From Mesosutterella multiformis (GTDB lineage: Bacteria > Pseudomonadota > Gammaproteobacteria > Burkholderiales > Burkholderiaceae_F), in NCBI RefSeq assembly GCF_003402575.1, contig NZ_BGZJ01000001.1, forward strand, positions 434,001 through 498,000: DNA of 64,000 nucleotides. Direction: 5' to 3'. Numbering within the stretch: the first letter of the stretch is position 1; each line of letters begins with the position of its first letter. A model generated the notes under the pieces. The model did not search any database. It worked only from the letters and a program-made list of their open reading frames with translations, and was not told where the DNA came from. This document shows, piece by piece, positions 37,536-46,345 of this stretch. The translations under genes and the position numbers were made by a program.

Positions 37536-37566
37536 AAAGGAGATGTCGAAAGACATCTCCTTTTTT
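37536..37566 (+). terminator. Terminator of tRNA-Pro
   Basis: AAGGAGATGTC and GACATCTCCTT form a long perfect stem with the GAAA tetraloop, followed by a T-run ending at 37566. It begins 9 bases after the CCA end. Confidence 0.93.
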
Positions 37567-37647
37567 CGTTTCCGCTTTTACTTCCTCCTTTTCTCCTCAA
37601 TACCCGCCATTACCCGGAGTTCCGATGCTCCCCGGATCCGATTCCGA

Positions 37648-37677
37648 TTGCGTTAACGTAACTAAATAGATTACAAT
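37648..37677 (+). promoter_or_regulatory. Promoter of the small membrane-protein pair
   Basis: TTGCGT (37648–37653) and TACAAT (37672–37677) with an 18-base spacer, about 95 bases before the first gene. The −10 is near consensus and the −35 moderate. Confidence 0.55.
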
Positions 37678-37772
37678 ACTGGCATATTCACCGGCGGCTC
37701 GTCGACCTTGAAGCCCGGTATCAGCGGCTTCCTCGCGGAAACGTCGGCCTCACAATCCATCCTGGAGACACC

Positions 37773-38066
37773 ATGCCGAAACTTGTGCTCTATGCCGCGG
37801 CAGCCATCATTGCGGCGGCCGCGCTTCCTCTTCCCTATGGGATCTATGTCTTCATTCGGATCATCGGGACGATTGCCTTCGCATACCTCGCCTATGAATC
37901 CTGGAGGCAGGAGCATGAGCTGCTCCCCTGGGCGTACGGGGCCGCTGCCATTCTCTTCAACCCCATTATTCCGATTCATCTCAGCAAAACGCTCTGGACG
38001 GTGATTGACCTCGCGGCCGCGGCGGTCATCTTCTTTTCCACTGAGAAGTTTTCGAAAGAGGCCTGA
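37773..38066 (+). CDS. Small four-helix membrane protein (DUF6804-like)
   Basis: A 97-residue protein consisting mostly of four short hydrophobic helices with the segment LLPWAYGAAAILFNPIIPIHLSKTLW between the second and third. The FNPI-P-HL-K-W and following IDLAAA pattern resembles, from memory, the DUF6804 family of unknown function. GGAG lies 6 bases before the ATG. It is followed after 2 bases by another membrane-protein gene, so they are co-transcribed. Confidence 0.7.
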   Translation: MPKLVLYAAAAIIAAAALPLPYGIYVFIRIIGTIAFAYLAYESWRQEHELLPWAYGAAAILFNPIIPIHLSKTLWTVIDLAAAAVIFFSTEKFSKEA

Positions 38067-38068
38067 TC

Positions 38069-38413
38069 ATGAGATCCATCTTCTCCGCCATTTTGACGAT
38101 TCTTTATATCGGGTACGGCATCACGGCCTTTGTATTCGCCTGGGACGCTGTCAGCTACTTTTCCGGAGTGCATTCGTTTTTCGGACTGACGCTTATCTGG
38201 TTCCTGATCATTCCGGTGCTGCTGATGATTCCATTTGCTCCGGCCGCCATGATCTGCGCCCTGATTTACTATCTCGCCGCCATTCGGGGCTGGGGCTACC
38301 TCCTTGCGATCATCTACTGCTTCCCGTCTATCGGCCTCGTGATTCTTTCCATGATCAGCGGTGGCATCGGCGCAATCTCAGGCTGGCTTTCTGAAAAATT
38401 TCATCGGTTCTGA
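38069..38413 (+). CDS. Small membrane protein of unknown function
   Basis: I do not recognise a family. The 114 residues form three to four hydrophobic helices (about 5–27, 38–60, 62–80 and 83–105) with few charges; the C-terminus SEKFHRF is basic. Start spacing of 2 bases after the previous gene argues for translation coupling. The pair precedes coaE by 81 bases. Function unknown. Confidence 0.65.
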   Translation: MRSIFSAILTILYIGYGITAFVFAWDAVSYFSGVHSFFGLTLIWFLIIPVLLMIPFAPAAMICALIYYLAAIRGWGYLLAIIYCFPSIGLVILSMISGGIGAISGWLSEKFHRF

Positions 38414-38494
38414 AAACCGTCTGTCAGCGCCTCAGCATTGCGTAGAATGAATCGGGTAACTTTTTAAGAGGCTTCCGCCTTCTCCCGCTTCATC

Positions 38495-39118
38495 ATGACA
38501 AACAGCAAACCTTGGGTTCTGGGACTCACCGGTGGCATTGCCTCCGGAAAAACGACCGTATCGGACTATCTCGCCAGCAAAGGGTGCCTTGTCGCTGATG
38601 CGGACGCGGAATCCCGAAGCCTCACCGCTCCGGGCGGCGCGGCAATGCCGGAAATCGAACGGATTTTCGGCGCGGACTTCATCCGCCCGGACGGCGCGAT
38701 GAACCGCGCGAAGATGAGGGAACTCGTATTTTCAAACGATGCCGCCCGCCGGACGCTTGAATCCATCATTCATCCGCTCGTCCGGAAAGCTCTGATGGAA
38801 AAGATCCGGACCGGCGCCGAAAATTCCCCCTACGCCGTCATCGCGATTCCGCTTTTTCCTTCCATTCTTCAGCTTCGGCCGATTCTCAGCCGGCTTCTCG
38901 TGATCGACTGCCCGACGCCGCTCCAGTGTGAGCGGCTGCGGAGCCGCTCAGGCTTAAGCCGCGAGGAGTCGCTCGCCATTATCCGGGCTCAGTCCCGGCG
39001 CTGGGAACGGATAGAAGAAGCGGACGATGTGATTGTGAACGCGGGGAGCCTCCCCGAACTTTTAAGCGCGGCGGATATCCTTCACCAGCGCTATCTCAGA
39101 GCGGCAGAAGCCGCTTGA
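38495..39118 (+). CDS. coaE: Dephospho-CoA kinase CoaE
   Basis: Final step of coenzyme A synthesis. The 207 residues carry the P-loop GGIASGKT at 13–20, DADAESRSL just after, and the LID-region segment CERLRSRSGLSREESLAIIRAQ. zapD, which often follows coaE in betaproteobacteria, is absent and yacG comes next after 12 bases. Confidence 0.96.
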   Translation: MTNSKPWVLGLTGGIASGKTTVSDYLASKGCLVADADAESRSLTAPGGAAMPEIERIFGADFIRPDGAMNRAKMRELVFSNDAARRTLESIIHPLVRKALMEKIRTGAENSPYAVIAIPLFPSILQLRPILSRLLVIDCPTPLQCERLRSRSGLSREESLAIIRAQSRRWERIEEADDVIVNAGSLPELLSAADILHQRYLRAAEAA

Positions 39119-39130
39119 GGACCAATTGAT

Positions 39131-39379
39131 ATGACAGAAGAAAAGAATTCCGAGAAACCCTTTACCGTCAAGTGCCCGACCTGCGGGAAAGAGGTCGTCT
39201 GGAGCACCGACAATCCCTACCGCCCGTTCTGCTCGGAACGCTGCCGGATGATCGACCTCGGCGAGTGGGCGAGCGGAGGCTACCGGATTGAAGGCGCCCC
39301 CGGAAGCGCGGATCAGCTCGATCCGGGTGACTTTACTACTGAAGAGCCGGACACCGGCAAAGGCCGGGGAAACCGTTAA
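39131..39379 (+). CDS. yacG: DNA gyrase inhibitor YacG (zinc-binding)
   Basis: Small protein that binds GyrB and inhibits gyrase in E. coli. The 82 residues hold a four-cysteine zinc site: Cys15 and Cys18 in CPTCGK, Cys34 and Cys38 in [15 protein letters not shown], the family signature. Its TAA stop overlaps the stop of the convergent NUDIX gene by four bases. Confidence 0.94.
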   Translation: MTEEKNSEKPFTVKCPTCGKEVVWSTDNPYRPFCSERCRMIDLGEWASGGYRIEGAPGSADQLDPGDFTTEEPDTGKGRGNR

Positions 39380-40104
39380 AACTCAAGCCACACGCCCTGA
39401 GCTCCGGACTCTTCCGCGGCAGCCGCTTCAGACGCTGACTCAGCCGGAAGATACACCGGGATTTCGTGCTCTTCGCCAAGCCCTGTGACTCCCTTGCGGA
39501 TAAAGGAGAAGTCCGCGTGGTTGGCCGCGGCGAGCTTCACCTCGGCTTCGCTCCGCGCGAAACTCCCGGTCCAGCCGGAATCACTGCTCACGGGCTTCTC
39601 ACCCTCAACCCAGATAAGACCGGCACCGGCTTCCTTCGCCCGTGCCACCCGGGCCTCGACATCACCGCCCTTCTGCGGAATCCAGGCCGCCACGCAGGGG
39701 AGTTCAATCCAGCCCGCGATCAGATCATCCATCGGGAGCAGCTCACCAGCAGGAAGCCGGGCCCGGTGATAGAACCCGAACTGCTGATGCTCCATGGAAC
39801 GGGGCTCTCCCTTCCAGTCATGACACTTCCGGAAGTGAAGTCTCACGCGGGCATGCGGATAGTCGATCACCTTCACAAGCCACGGGGTTGACGCTCCGAT
39901 ATCCAGATCCAGCTCCTCGCGGAGTTCACGCGCCAGCGCTTCATGCGCGGTTTCGCCGGGCTCAAACTTCCCGCCCGGGAATTCCCAGTACCCCGCGTAG
40001 GGTTTGCCTTCGGGCCGCGACCCCATCAGGATCGTGCCGTCCTTACGGATAAGAATGCCGGCGGCCACTTCGACCGCCTTCCGTTCCACCTGCTGCTCTG
40101 CCAT
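39376..40104 (-). CDS. NUDIX hydrolase, MutT-like, with degenerate C-terminal domain
   Basis: Probable hydrolase of oxidised or non-canonical nucleotides. The 242 residues contain an N-terminal MutT domain (about 8–135) with the Nudix box [20 protein letters not shown]; the family's glycine after EE is an Asp (EELDLD). The C-terminal 105 residues are in the position of the thiamine-phosphate-synthase-like domain fused to MutT in some proteobacteria, but short and degenerate. Located between yacG and the DUF815 ATPase, as is usual for mutT in betaproteobacteria. Confidence 0.85.
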   Translation of the reverse strand: MAEQQVERKAVEVAAGILIRKDGTILMGSRPEGKPYAGYWEFPGGKFEPGETAHEALARELREELDLDIGASTPWLVKVIDYPHARVRLHFRKCHDWKGEPRSMEHQQFGFYHRARLPAGELLPMDDLIAGWIELPCVAAWIPQKGGDVEARVARAKEAGAGLIWVEGEKPVSSDSGWTGSFARSEAEVKLAAANHADFSFIRKGVTGLGEEHEIPVYLPAESASEAAAAEESGAQGVWLEF

Positions 40105-40107
40105 TTT

Positions 40108-40998
40108 TTACGGAAGTCCTTTCCCAAGAGCGAGCCGCGACGCGGCCGCCCGTGCAAACTGCTGCGCCACCCGGCCGGAACGGGATCCCCGCTCAAGCGC
40201 GAACTGCAGCGCAGAAAAACGCATGTCGTCAGAGGCTGCCCGCTCCGGGTCAACCTTCAGCACGGCAAGCCACTTTTTCACGATATCGAGATACTCATCC
40301 TGCGAGAACGGATAGAAGGAGAGCCAGATACCGAACCGCTCAGAGAGCGAAAGCTGCTCCTCGATTGTCTCCGCGGGATGCAGGAGGCCGTCTTCATCGA
40401 GGTGGCTCTCCAGGTTATCGCTTGCCTTTTCCGGCATCAGATGACGCCGGTTTGAGGTGGCATAAACGATCACGTTGTCGCCGCCCGCGGAAATCGATCC
40501 GTCGAGCACGGCCTTCATCGCTTTGTAGCTTCCCTCACCCGCCTCAAACGCGAGGTCATCGCAGAAGAGAATGAAACGCTCCGGACGCTTTGAAATGATG
40601 CGGACAATATCCGGAAGATCCATCAGGTAGTCGCGGGTCACTTCGATCAGCCGCAGCCCCTCTTTCCAGTACGCGGCAAGACAGGCGTGAATCAGAGAGC
40701 TCTTCCCCGACCCTCTCGCTCCGGTGAGGAGCACGTTATTTGCCGGAAGCCCCTTCACGAAGCTCTCGGTATTCGCGAGGATGATTTCTTTCTGACGGTC
40801 AACGTGGAGAATATCCGCGGCATCAATCGTCGCGATGTTTTCGACGGGCTCAAGCCTTCCGGCTGTCATCCCGAGGTACTGGCGCCTCTCCCAGCGGAAC
40901 GCGGGACGGCTCCAGTCAACCTGATCCGCGGGCGGCGGAAGAAGAGACGAGATCTGCTTCGCAAGCCCAAGAAGCGACTGCTCAAGTTCTGTATTCAT
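40108..40998 (-). CDS. DUF815-family AAA ATPase
   Basis: Cytoplasmic P-loop ATPase of unknown function. The 296 residues have Walker A TGARGSGKSSLI at 92–103, Walker B FILFCDDLAF at about 141–150 and YATSNRRHLMPE, a sensor-1-like motif typical of DUF815. The family is regularly found between mutT and the secA region in betaproteobacteria. It starts 18 bases after the stop of the next upstream gene and ends 3 bases before the NUDIX start. Confidence 0.88.
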   Translation of the reverse strand: MNTELEQSLLGLAKQISSLLPPPADQVDWSRPAFRWERRQYLGMTAGRLEPVENIATIDAADILHVDRQKEIILANTESFVKGLPANNVLLTGARGSGKSSLIHACLAAYWKEGLRLIEVTRDYLMDLPDIVRIISKRPERFILFCDDLAFEAGEGSYKAMKAVLDGSISAGGDNVIVYATSNRRHLMPEKASDNLESHLDEDGLLHPAETIEEQLSLSERFGIWLSFYPFSQDEYLDIVKKWLAVLKVDPERAASDDMRFSALQFALERGSRSGRVAQQFARAAASRLALGKGLP

Positions 40999-41016
40999 AT
41001 CAGGCCCCTAACCGAA

Positions 41017-41658
41017 TCAGACGCTTTCCGCCCGCGCGGCATCCGAGAGTCCCGCTTCCAGCATGGCGTAGAAACTGTCAACGGAGACCTTCCCGGCGTC
41101 CTCGTCTTCATGCGGCGCGTCAATCAGCACGAACGCTTCCGCTCCGGACGCATTGAACGCACGGCTCGCCGCTTCGTCCGCGGCGTCACGGGTCAGCGGC
41201 GCGTCGGTTGCCGCAACCACGAGGTACCCTCTCGGAGTTTCAACCCGGATGACGTCAAGCGTCACCGGAATAAATTCCACAAAGCACTTGAGAGAGGACG
41301 CTGAGGCTTCGCTGCCGTCAGAGGAAAAGCGGCGGATCGCCCGAAGCCATCCATCCTCAGACATTTCGTCCCGCACTTCCTTGATGCTTGACTTATCGGG
41401 TGCGCGGCCGTCAGAGGCGAGGCAGAGGAGCCGGTGCTTGCGGGGCTTCGCGCCCTCCCCCTTATCCCCTCTCAGGACGCAGAAGGAGTGAAGCGACTTC
41501 TCCGGTCTCACAAAGGGCATGCCGCCTGAAGACTTGACCCAGACGCCGCTTTTCTCCGGGAACCGGATACAGAGCACGTCTTCCAGCGCTCCGATCTCCA
41601 CCTTGCGGATCGGCTCAAGCCCCACCCGCATCGCCTTCACCATCTCTTTTGCATTCAT
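41017..41658 (-). CDS. Unrecognised soluble protein between secA and DUF815 gene
   Basis: From the ATG at 41656–41658 (preceded by GGAAGGAAGG) this has 213 residues; a longer reading would include the secA terminator, so I reject it. No signal peptide or membrane helix is evident. The N-terminal part (VGLEPIRKVEIGALEDVLCIRFPE) and a C-terminal half with RVETPRGYLVVAATDAPLTRD suggest an alpha/beta domain. I recognise no motif or family. It is probably co-transcribed with the DUF815 gene. Confidence 0.7.
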   Translation of the reverse strand: MNAKEMVKAMRVGLEPIRKVEIGALEDVLCIRFPEKSGVWVKSSGGMPFVRPEKSLHSFCVLRGDKGEGAKPRKHRLLCLASDGRAPDKSSIKEVRDEMSEDGWLRAIRRFSSDGSEASASSLKCFVEFIPVTLDVIRVETPRGYLVVAATDAPLTRDAADEAASRAFNASGAEAFVLIDAPHEDEDAGKVSVDSFYAMLEAGLSDAARAESV

Positions 41659-41809
41659 TCGATCGCCTTCCTTCCCGTCCGGTTCGCTCACCCGCCGGAC
41701 GCCTGGTTTCCTGCCCGGATTCTCTCCGGCTGATACTGCTGACGATAACAGAAAAACCGCGCCTCCGACTGAGGCGGGCCGCCTCGCGGGATCCTCTTCC
41801 TCCGGGCGC

Positions 41810-41852
41810 AAAAAAGCCTGGCCGCGGATCACTCCGCCTGAGGCCAGGCTTT
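41810..41852 (-). terminator. Rho-independent terminator of secA
   Basis: AAAGCCTGGCC and GGCCAGGCTTT form a perfect 11-bp stem around an 18-base loop, followed on the minus strand by six T (41810–41815). It starts 28 bases after the secA stop and separates secA from the downstream unknown gene. Confidence 0.88.
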
Positions 41853-41880
41853 CATTTCCTTATCGGAAAACGGCGTCTGA

Positions 41881-44619
41881 TCAGTTCAGCTTACCGTGGC
41901 AGTCCTTGAATTTCTTGCCGGAACCGCACGGGCACGGATCATTGCGGCCGACACCGGCGAAAGCGATATCATCCACCGTCGCTTCCTGAGCCTCAGGCTC
42001 GTTTTCCGGCGCGGTCAGAGACGTGAACTCAGCCTGGGAAGCCTGCGCGGCATCCACCTGACGCTGGGCCTCTTCCGTCGCTTCGTGTTCAGCCTCTTCA
42101 GCCTCTTCCGGCATCTGGATCTGGACCTGCATCAGGATGCGGACCACACCTTCACGCGTCAGATCAAGGAGCTCCTCAAACATCGAGAAGGCTTCCTTCT
42201 TGTACTCCTGCTTCGGCTGCTTCTGAGCGTAGCCGCGCAGGAAAATGCCCTGACGCAGAAGATCCAGAGCGCTGATGTGCTGACGCCAGGTCTGATCGAG
42301 CACCTGCAGCAGCACCGAGCGGCAGAAGCCGTTCCAGGCATCGGCGCCCACGAGTTCAACCTTCTCGTTATAGACGCGGTCAGCCTCGTCGAGCACCTTC
42401 TGTTCGAGGTCTTCATCCGTACGGCTCTCGTCCTCTTCCATCCAGGCCTTGGTGTCGAGGTTCACCGCCCACTCGCTGCGCAGCGTGGAGGTGAGGCCAT
42501 CGAGATCCCACTGATCTTCCACCGTCTCGGCCGGCACATACTGGCGGACGAGGTCGGAATAGAAGCCGTGACGCATTTCGCGGACGCTTTCCGAGAGATC
42601 CTGGGAGTCGAGAATCTCGTTTCTCACCTTGTAGATCTCGTGACGCTGATCGTTCTGAACGTCATCAAACTCCAGCAGCTGCTTACGAATGTCGTAGTTG
42701 CGGGCTTCGACCTTGCGCTGAGCGTTCTCGATCATGCGGGAGAGCATCTTGCTCTCGATCGGGATGCCTTCCTCGAGCTTCAGGTGCGTCGCCATCGCCT
42801 TCATGCGGTCGCCGCCGAAGATCTTGAGGAGGTTATCCTCCATCGAGAGGTAGAAGCAGGTGCTGCCCGGGTCGCCCTGACGGCCGGAACGGCCGCGGAG
42901 CTGGTTATCAATACGGCGGGATTCATGACGCTCGGAGCCGATGATCCGAAGACCGCCGCTCTTCACCACCTGCTCGTGAACCTTCTGCCAGGCAGCCTTT
43001 TCTTCGTCAATCTTCGCCTTCTTCTGCTCTTCAGTCAGCGACTCGTCATGGCGGATCGTATCCACCACCTTCGAAATGCTGCCGCCGAGCACAATATCGG
43101 TACCGCGGCCTGCCATGTTCGTGGCAATCGTCACAGCGCCCGGACGGCCGGCTTCGGCAACGATCTGGGCTTCACGCTCGTGCTGCTTCGCGTTGAGGAC
43201 GTTATGCGGAATGCCTTCCTTCTCCATCAGGTGACTGAGGAGCTCGGAATTTTCAATCGACGTCGTACCGACGAGGACCGGCTCGCCGCGCGAGTAGCAG
43301 TCCTTCACGTCCTTCACGATCGCATCGTACTTTTCCTTCGCGGTCTTGAAGACCTTATCCTGCTGATCGACACGGATCATCGGACGGTTGGTCGGGATCA
43401 CGACGGTTTCCAGGCCGTAAATGTCCTGGAATTCGTACGCTTCGGTATCAGCCGTACCGGTCATGCCGGACAGCTTGTCATACATACGGAAGTAGTTCTG
43501 GAAGGTGATGGAGGCCATCGTCATGGTCTCCTGCTGCACCTTCACGTGTTCCTTCGCTTCAACGGCCTGGTGAATACCGTCGCTCCAGCGGCGGCCCGGC
43601 ATCAGACGGCCCGTGAATTCGTCGACGATGATCACTTCGCCGTTCTGCACCACGTATTCCTTGTCGCGCTGGAAGAGCGTGTGAGCCTTCAGCGCGGCAA
43701 TGAGGTGATGCATCAGCATGATGTTCTGCGGCGAGTAGAGGCTGCGGCCGTTCGTGATAAGACCGCGCTCGGTGAAGATCTTCTCCACCGTCTCGTGACC
43801 CTGGTCAGAGAGGTAAACCTGGTGCTGTTTCTCATCCACCCAGTAGTCGCCCGGTTCCTTCTCGCCCTTCTGACGGGTGAGGAGCGCCGGAATCTGATCC
43901 ATCGCCTGATAGAGTTCGATATTGTCTTCAGCCGGACCCGAAATGATGAGAGGCGTTCTCGCCTCGTCAATCAGAATCGAGTCCACTTCGTCGACGATCG
44001 CGTAGTTCAGCGGACGCTGACGGCGGTTCCCGGGCTCGTACTCCATGTTGTCACGGAGATAGTCGAAACCGAATTCGTTATTCGTACCGTAGGTGATATC
44101 GGCGGCGTAGGCGGCGCGCTTCACAGCCGGATCCTGCTCGTTCGACAGAATCACGCCGACCGAAAGGCCGAGCCACTCATAGAGCTGCCCCATCCACTTC
44201 GCGTCACGGCTGGCGAGGTAATCGTTCACGGTCACCACGTGCACGCCCTTGCCGGGCAGCGCGTTCAGGTAAACCGCGAGCGTGGCGGTCAGCGTCTTGC
44301 CTTCGCCGGTGCTCATTTCAGCGATCTTGCCGTCATTCAGCACCATGCCGCCGATCATCTGCACATCGAAGTGGCGCATGCCAAGCACTCGCGTGGAGGC
44401 TTCACGCACAACCGCGAAAGCTTCCGGCAGCAGGTCATCCAGCGTTTCGCCCTTCTGGAGCCTGTCGCGGAATTCTTGAGTCTTCGCCTTCAGTTGATCA
44501 TCGGTGAGCTTCTTCAGCTCAGGTTCCAGTTTATTGATCTGGGCAACGCGCCGACGGTACGCCTTCACCAGGCGGTTATTTCGGCTGCCAAAAATTTTCG
44601 TAAGAATTCCGTCAAACAT
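41881..44619 (-). CDS. secA: Preprotein translocase ATPase SecA
   Basis: Motor that drives secretory proteins through SecYEG. The 912 residues have the DEAD motor with Walker A MSTGEGKT (about 101–108), the preprotein-binding domain, helical domains and the C-terminal zinc-binding tail [13 protein letters not shown] that binds SecB. The start [20 protein letters not shown] is canonical. It is transcribed alone, divergent from the DUF721 gene, and is ended by a strong terminator. No secM is present. Confidence 0.98.
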   Translation of the reverse strand: MFDGILTKIFGSRNNRLVKAYRRRVAQINKLEPELKKLTDDQLKAKTQEFRDRLQKGETLDDLLPEAFAVVREASTRVLGMRHFDVQMIGGMVLNDGKIAEMSTGEGKTLTATLAVYLNALPGKGVHVVTVNDYLASRDAKWMGQLYEWLGLSVGVILSNEQDPAVKRAAYAADITYGTNNEFGFDYLRDNMEYEPGNRRQRPLNYAIVDEVDSILIDEARTPLIISGPAEDNIELYQAMDQIPALLTRQKGEKEPGDYWVDEKQHQVYLSDQGHETVEKIFTERGLITNGRSLYSPQNIMLMHHLIAALKAHTLFQRDKEYVVQNGEVIIVDEFTGRLMPGRRWSDGIHQAVEAKEHVKVQQETMTMASITFQNYFRMYDKLSGMTGTADTEAYEFQDIYGLETVVIPTNRPMIRVDQQDKVFKTAKEKYDAIVKDVKDCYSRGEPVLVGTTSIENSELLSHLMEKEGIPHNVLNAKQHEREAQIVAEAGRPGAVTIATNMAGRGTDIVLGGSISKVVDTIRHDESLTEEQKKAKIDEEKAAWQKVHEQVVKSGGLRIIGSERHESRRIDNQLRGRSGRQGDPGSTCFYLSMEDNLLKIFGGDRMKAMATHLKLEEGIPIESKMLSRMIENAQRKVEARNYDIRKQLLEFDDVQNDQRHEIYKVRNEILDSQDLSESVREMRHGFYSDLVRQYVPAETVEDQWDLDGLTSTLRSEWAVNLDTKAWMEEDESRTDEDLEQKVLDEADRVYNEKVELVGADAWNGFCRSVLLQVLDQTWRQHISALDLLRQGIFLRGYAQKQPKQEYKKEAFSMFEELLDLTREGVVRILMQVQIQMPEEAEEAEHEATEEAQRQVDAAQASQAEFTSLTAPENEPEAQEATVDDIAFAGVGRNDPCPCGSGKKFKDCHGKLN

Positions 44620-44833
44620 ATCGTCCCCTCGGCCGGACTAAAAACGGCATGAGGTAAATTTTGAAATCGGTAGAATTTCCACCCTTTTGATCAGGCTTAC
44701 GCCTTAAGGGTACGGAAAAAGAATAAAGGATTATCGCACATAGCTATTAAGAAAAAACGATTCTCCTTCAGTTATCGGGGATTTCGCCCCGCTATACTTT
44801 CCCTATCAACGTAAATCCCAATCGGAACGAACC

Positions 44834-45328
44834 ATGAAAGACCGCATCCGCTCGGGGGCCGGCTTTCAGCGGAGCCTCCGTTTTCTGAATTCTGACGAGC
44901 AGGGAATGGATTCGCTCGAGCTGAGGCTCGCCGTCTCGCGGCGCATCCTGCCCGCGCTGAACCGCATCTGCGAGCGCCGTTTTCTCCGCATCTCGTTTAC
45001 ATCCCCCGGCCAGGTCTTTGTATCGCCTGACGGCTCGGTCCGTCTGATCGTGAAGGATCAGTCTCAGGTCTATCAGCTGAAAAATCTGCTTCCGACCCTT
45101 CACCGCGAAGTGGAGAAAGCCTGCGGCTTCCCGGTGCCTGAGATCACGGTGGGCGTAAATCCAGGGCTTCACGAATCGCTCTCCAGCCGGGCGGAAACCG
45201 CCACCGGCGACCCCAGAAAAGCAAACCCGGATGCCGCTGCCGCCATCCGGGAGAAAGCCCGCGCGCTGCCTGAAGGCAGTGTCACGCGGAAGTCGCTTGA
45301 AAGTCTTGCTGAATCGCTCGAAAAGTAA
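44834..45328 (+). CDS. DUF721/DciA-like protein
   Basis: A 164-residue basic protein with the DUF721 core (about 30–110: RRILPALNRICERRFL, then RLIVKDQSQVYQLKNLLP). In other bacteria DUF721 proteins include DciA, a replicative-helicase loader, but this betaproteobacterial copy between secA and lpxC is more divergent and I would not transfer that role. The C-terminal 50 residues are Ala/Glu-rich and probably disordered. Convergent with lpxC, 8 bases between stops. Confidence 0.8.
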   Translation: MKDRIRSGAGFQRSLRFLNSDEQGMDSLELRLAVSRRILPALNRICERRFLRISFTSPGQVFVSPDGSVRLIVKDQSQVYQLKNLLPTLHREVEKACGFPVPEITVGVNPGLHESLSSRAETATGDPRKANPDAAAAIREKARALPEGSVTRKSLESLAESLEK

Positions 45329-45336
45329 CTGTCCTG

Positions 45337-46254
45337 TCAGACAATTGCGAGATTCGGGCGGAAGGCGAAGTCAGCCGGAGCCTTTTCCGCTTCGCTGAAC
45401 GTCACGATTTCCCAGGCGGAGGCATCCGCAAGCAGGGCCCGGAGCAGCTTGTTATTCAGAGCGTGACCCGACTTGCAGGCGCTGTAAGCCGCGAGCATCG
45501 GGTGACCGAGCACGTACAGGTCGCCCATCGCGTCGAGAATCTTATGCTTCACGAATTCGTCGCGGCTGCGAAGCCCGTCATTATTCAGAACCCGGTAATC
45601 GTCCATCACGACGGCGTTATCGAGTGAACCGCCCTGGGCGAGACCGATCGAACGGAGAAATTCCACGTCGTTCACAAAGCCGAACGTGCGCGACCGGGCC
45701 ACATCCTTCTCATAGGAGTCGTGAGCGAAGTCGACCTTCGTGCTCTGAATCGTGGAGTCAATCGCCGGATGGTGGAAGTCAATGGAGAATTCCAGACTGA
45801 AGCCGAAATGCGGCTCAAGCCTTGCCCACTTTCCTTCTTCCTTCACCTCAACCGTCTTCAGAACCCGCACAAACTGCTTCGGGGCATTCTGCTCAACGAT
45901 ACCGGCCGCGTGAATCAGGAAAACGAAGCTCGCCGCCGAGCCATCCATCACCGGAATCTCAGGCGCATCCACCTCGACGAGGCAGTTGTCGATCCCAAGA
46001 CCGTTGAAGGCGCTCATCAGATGCTCGATCGTGGACACGCGCGCCTGACCGACATTCACCGTCGTCGCGAGCCGCGTGTCATTCACGTTCGTCGCGACAG
46101 CAGGAATATCCACGGCAGGCGTGAGGTCCGTCCGACGGAAAACAATACCGGTGCCGGCAGCGGCAGGCTTCATCACGAGATGAATTCTGCGGCCGCTGTG
46201 CAGACCGATTCCGACGGTCGAGACAGATTCCCTCAGCGTTCTTTGCTTCAGCAT
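45337..46254 (-). CDS. lpxC: UDP-3-O-acyl-GlcNAc deacetylase LpxC
   Basis: Zinc enzyme of the first committed step in lipid A synthesis. From the ATG at 46252–46254 ([20 protein letters not shown]) it has 305 residues, the E. coli length; a TTG seven codons upstream is rejected. Zinc ligands are seen: His in STIEHLMSA and His/Asp in HKILDAMGD. Last gene after the dcw cluster, as in E. coli. The 91-base gap after ftsZ holds a strong stem-loop just upstream of its weak ribosome-binding site. Confidence 0.97.
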   Translation of the reverse strand: MLKQRTLRESVSTVGIGLHSGRRIHLVMKPAAAGTGIVFRRTDLTPAVDIPAVATNVNDTRLATTVNVGQARVSTIEHLMSAFNGLGIDNCLVEVDAPEIPVMDGSAASFVFLIHAAGIVEQNAPKQFVRVLKTVEVKEEGKWARLEPHFGFSLEFSIDFHHPAIDSTIQSTKVDFAHDSYEKDVARSRTFGFVNDVEFLRSIGLAQGGSLDNAVVMDDYRVLNNDGLRSRDEFVKHKILDAMGDLYVLGHPMLAAYSACKSGHALNNKLLRALLADASAWEIVTFSEAEKAPADFAFRPNLAIV

Positions 46255-46277
46255 AAAAAGTACCAATAAGTTCAATA

Positions 46278-46303
46278 GGCGGCAGAACTTGCATTCTGCC
46301 GCC
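46278..46303 (-). promoter_or_regulatory. Perfect stem-loop before lpxC
   Basis: GGCGGCAGAA (46294–46303, minus sense) pairs perfectly over 10 bp with TTCTGCCGCC (46278–46287) around a six-base loop. Its base lies 23 bases before the lpxC ATG and 42 bases after the ftsZ stop. The following TATTGAACTT is not a full T-run, so partial termination, RNA processing or control of lpxC translation are all possible. Confidence 0.65.
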
Positions 46304-46345
46304 GGAAAATTCAGGCGCCGGCTATTCTAGCCGCAAAAAGGGCGA

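Noticed and set aside
41659-41832. N-terminal extension of the unknown protein downstream of secA
   Set aside because: The extra 58 codons contain the secA terminator stem and a poor start context; the internal ATG has a strong ribosome-binding site.
41896-44652. A 918-codon open frame on the plus strand opposite secA
   Set aside because: It mirrors secA in the antisense frame expected for strongly biased G+C-rich codons, has no recognisable domain, and secA is unmistakable. The same applies to long antisense frames opposite ftsI (60408–62378), mgtE (3788–5491) and proS (32068–33768).
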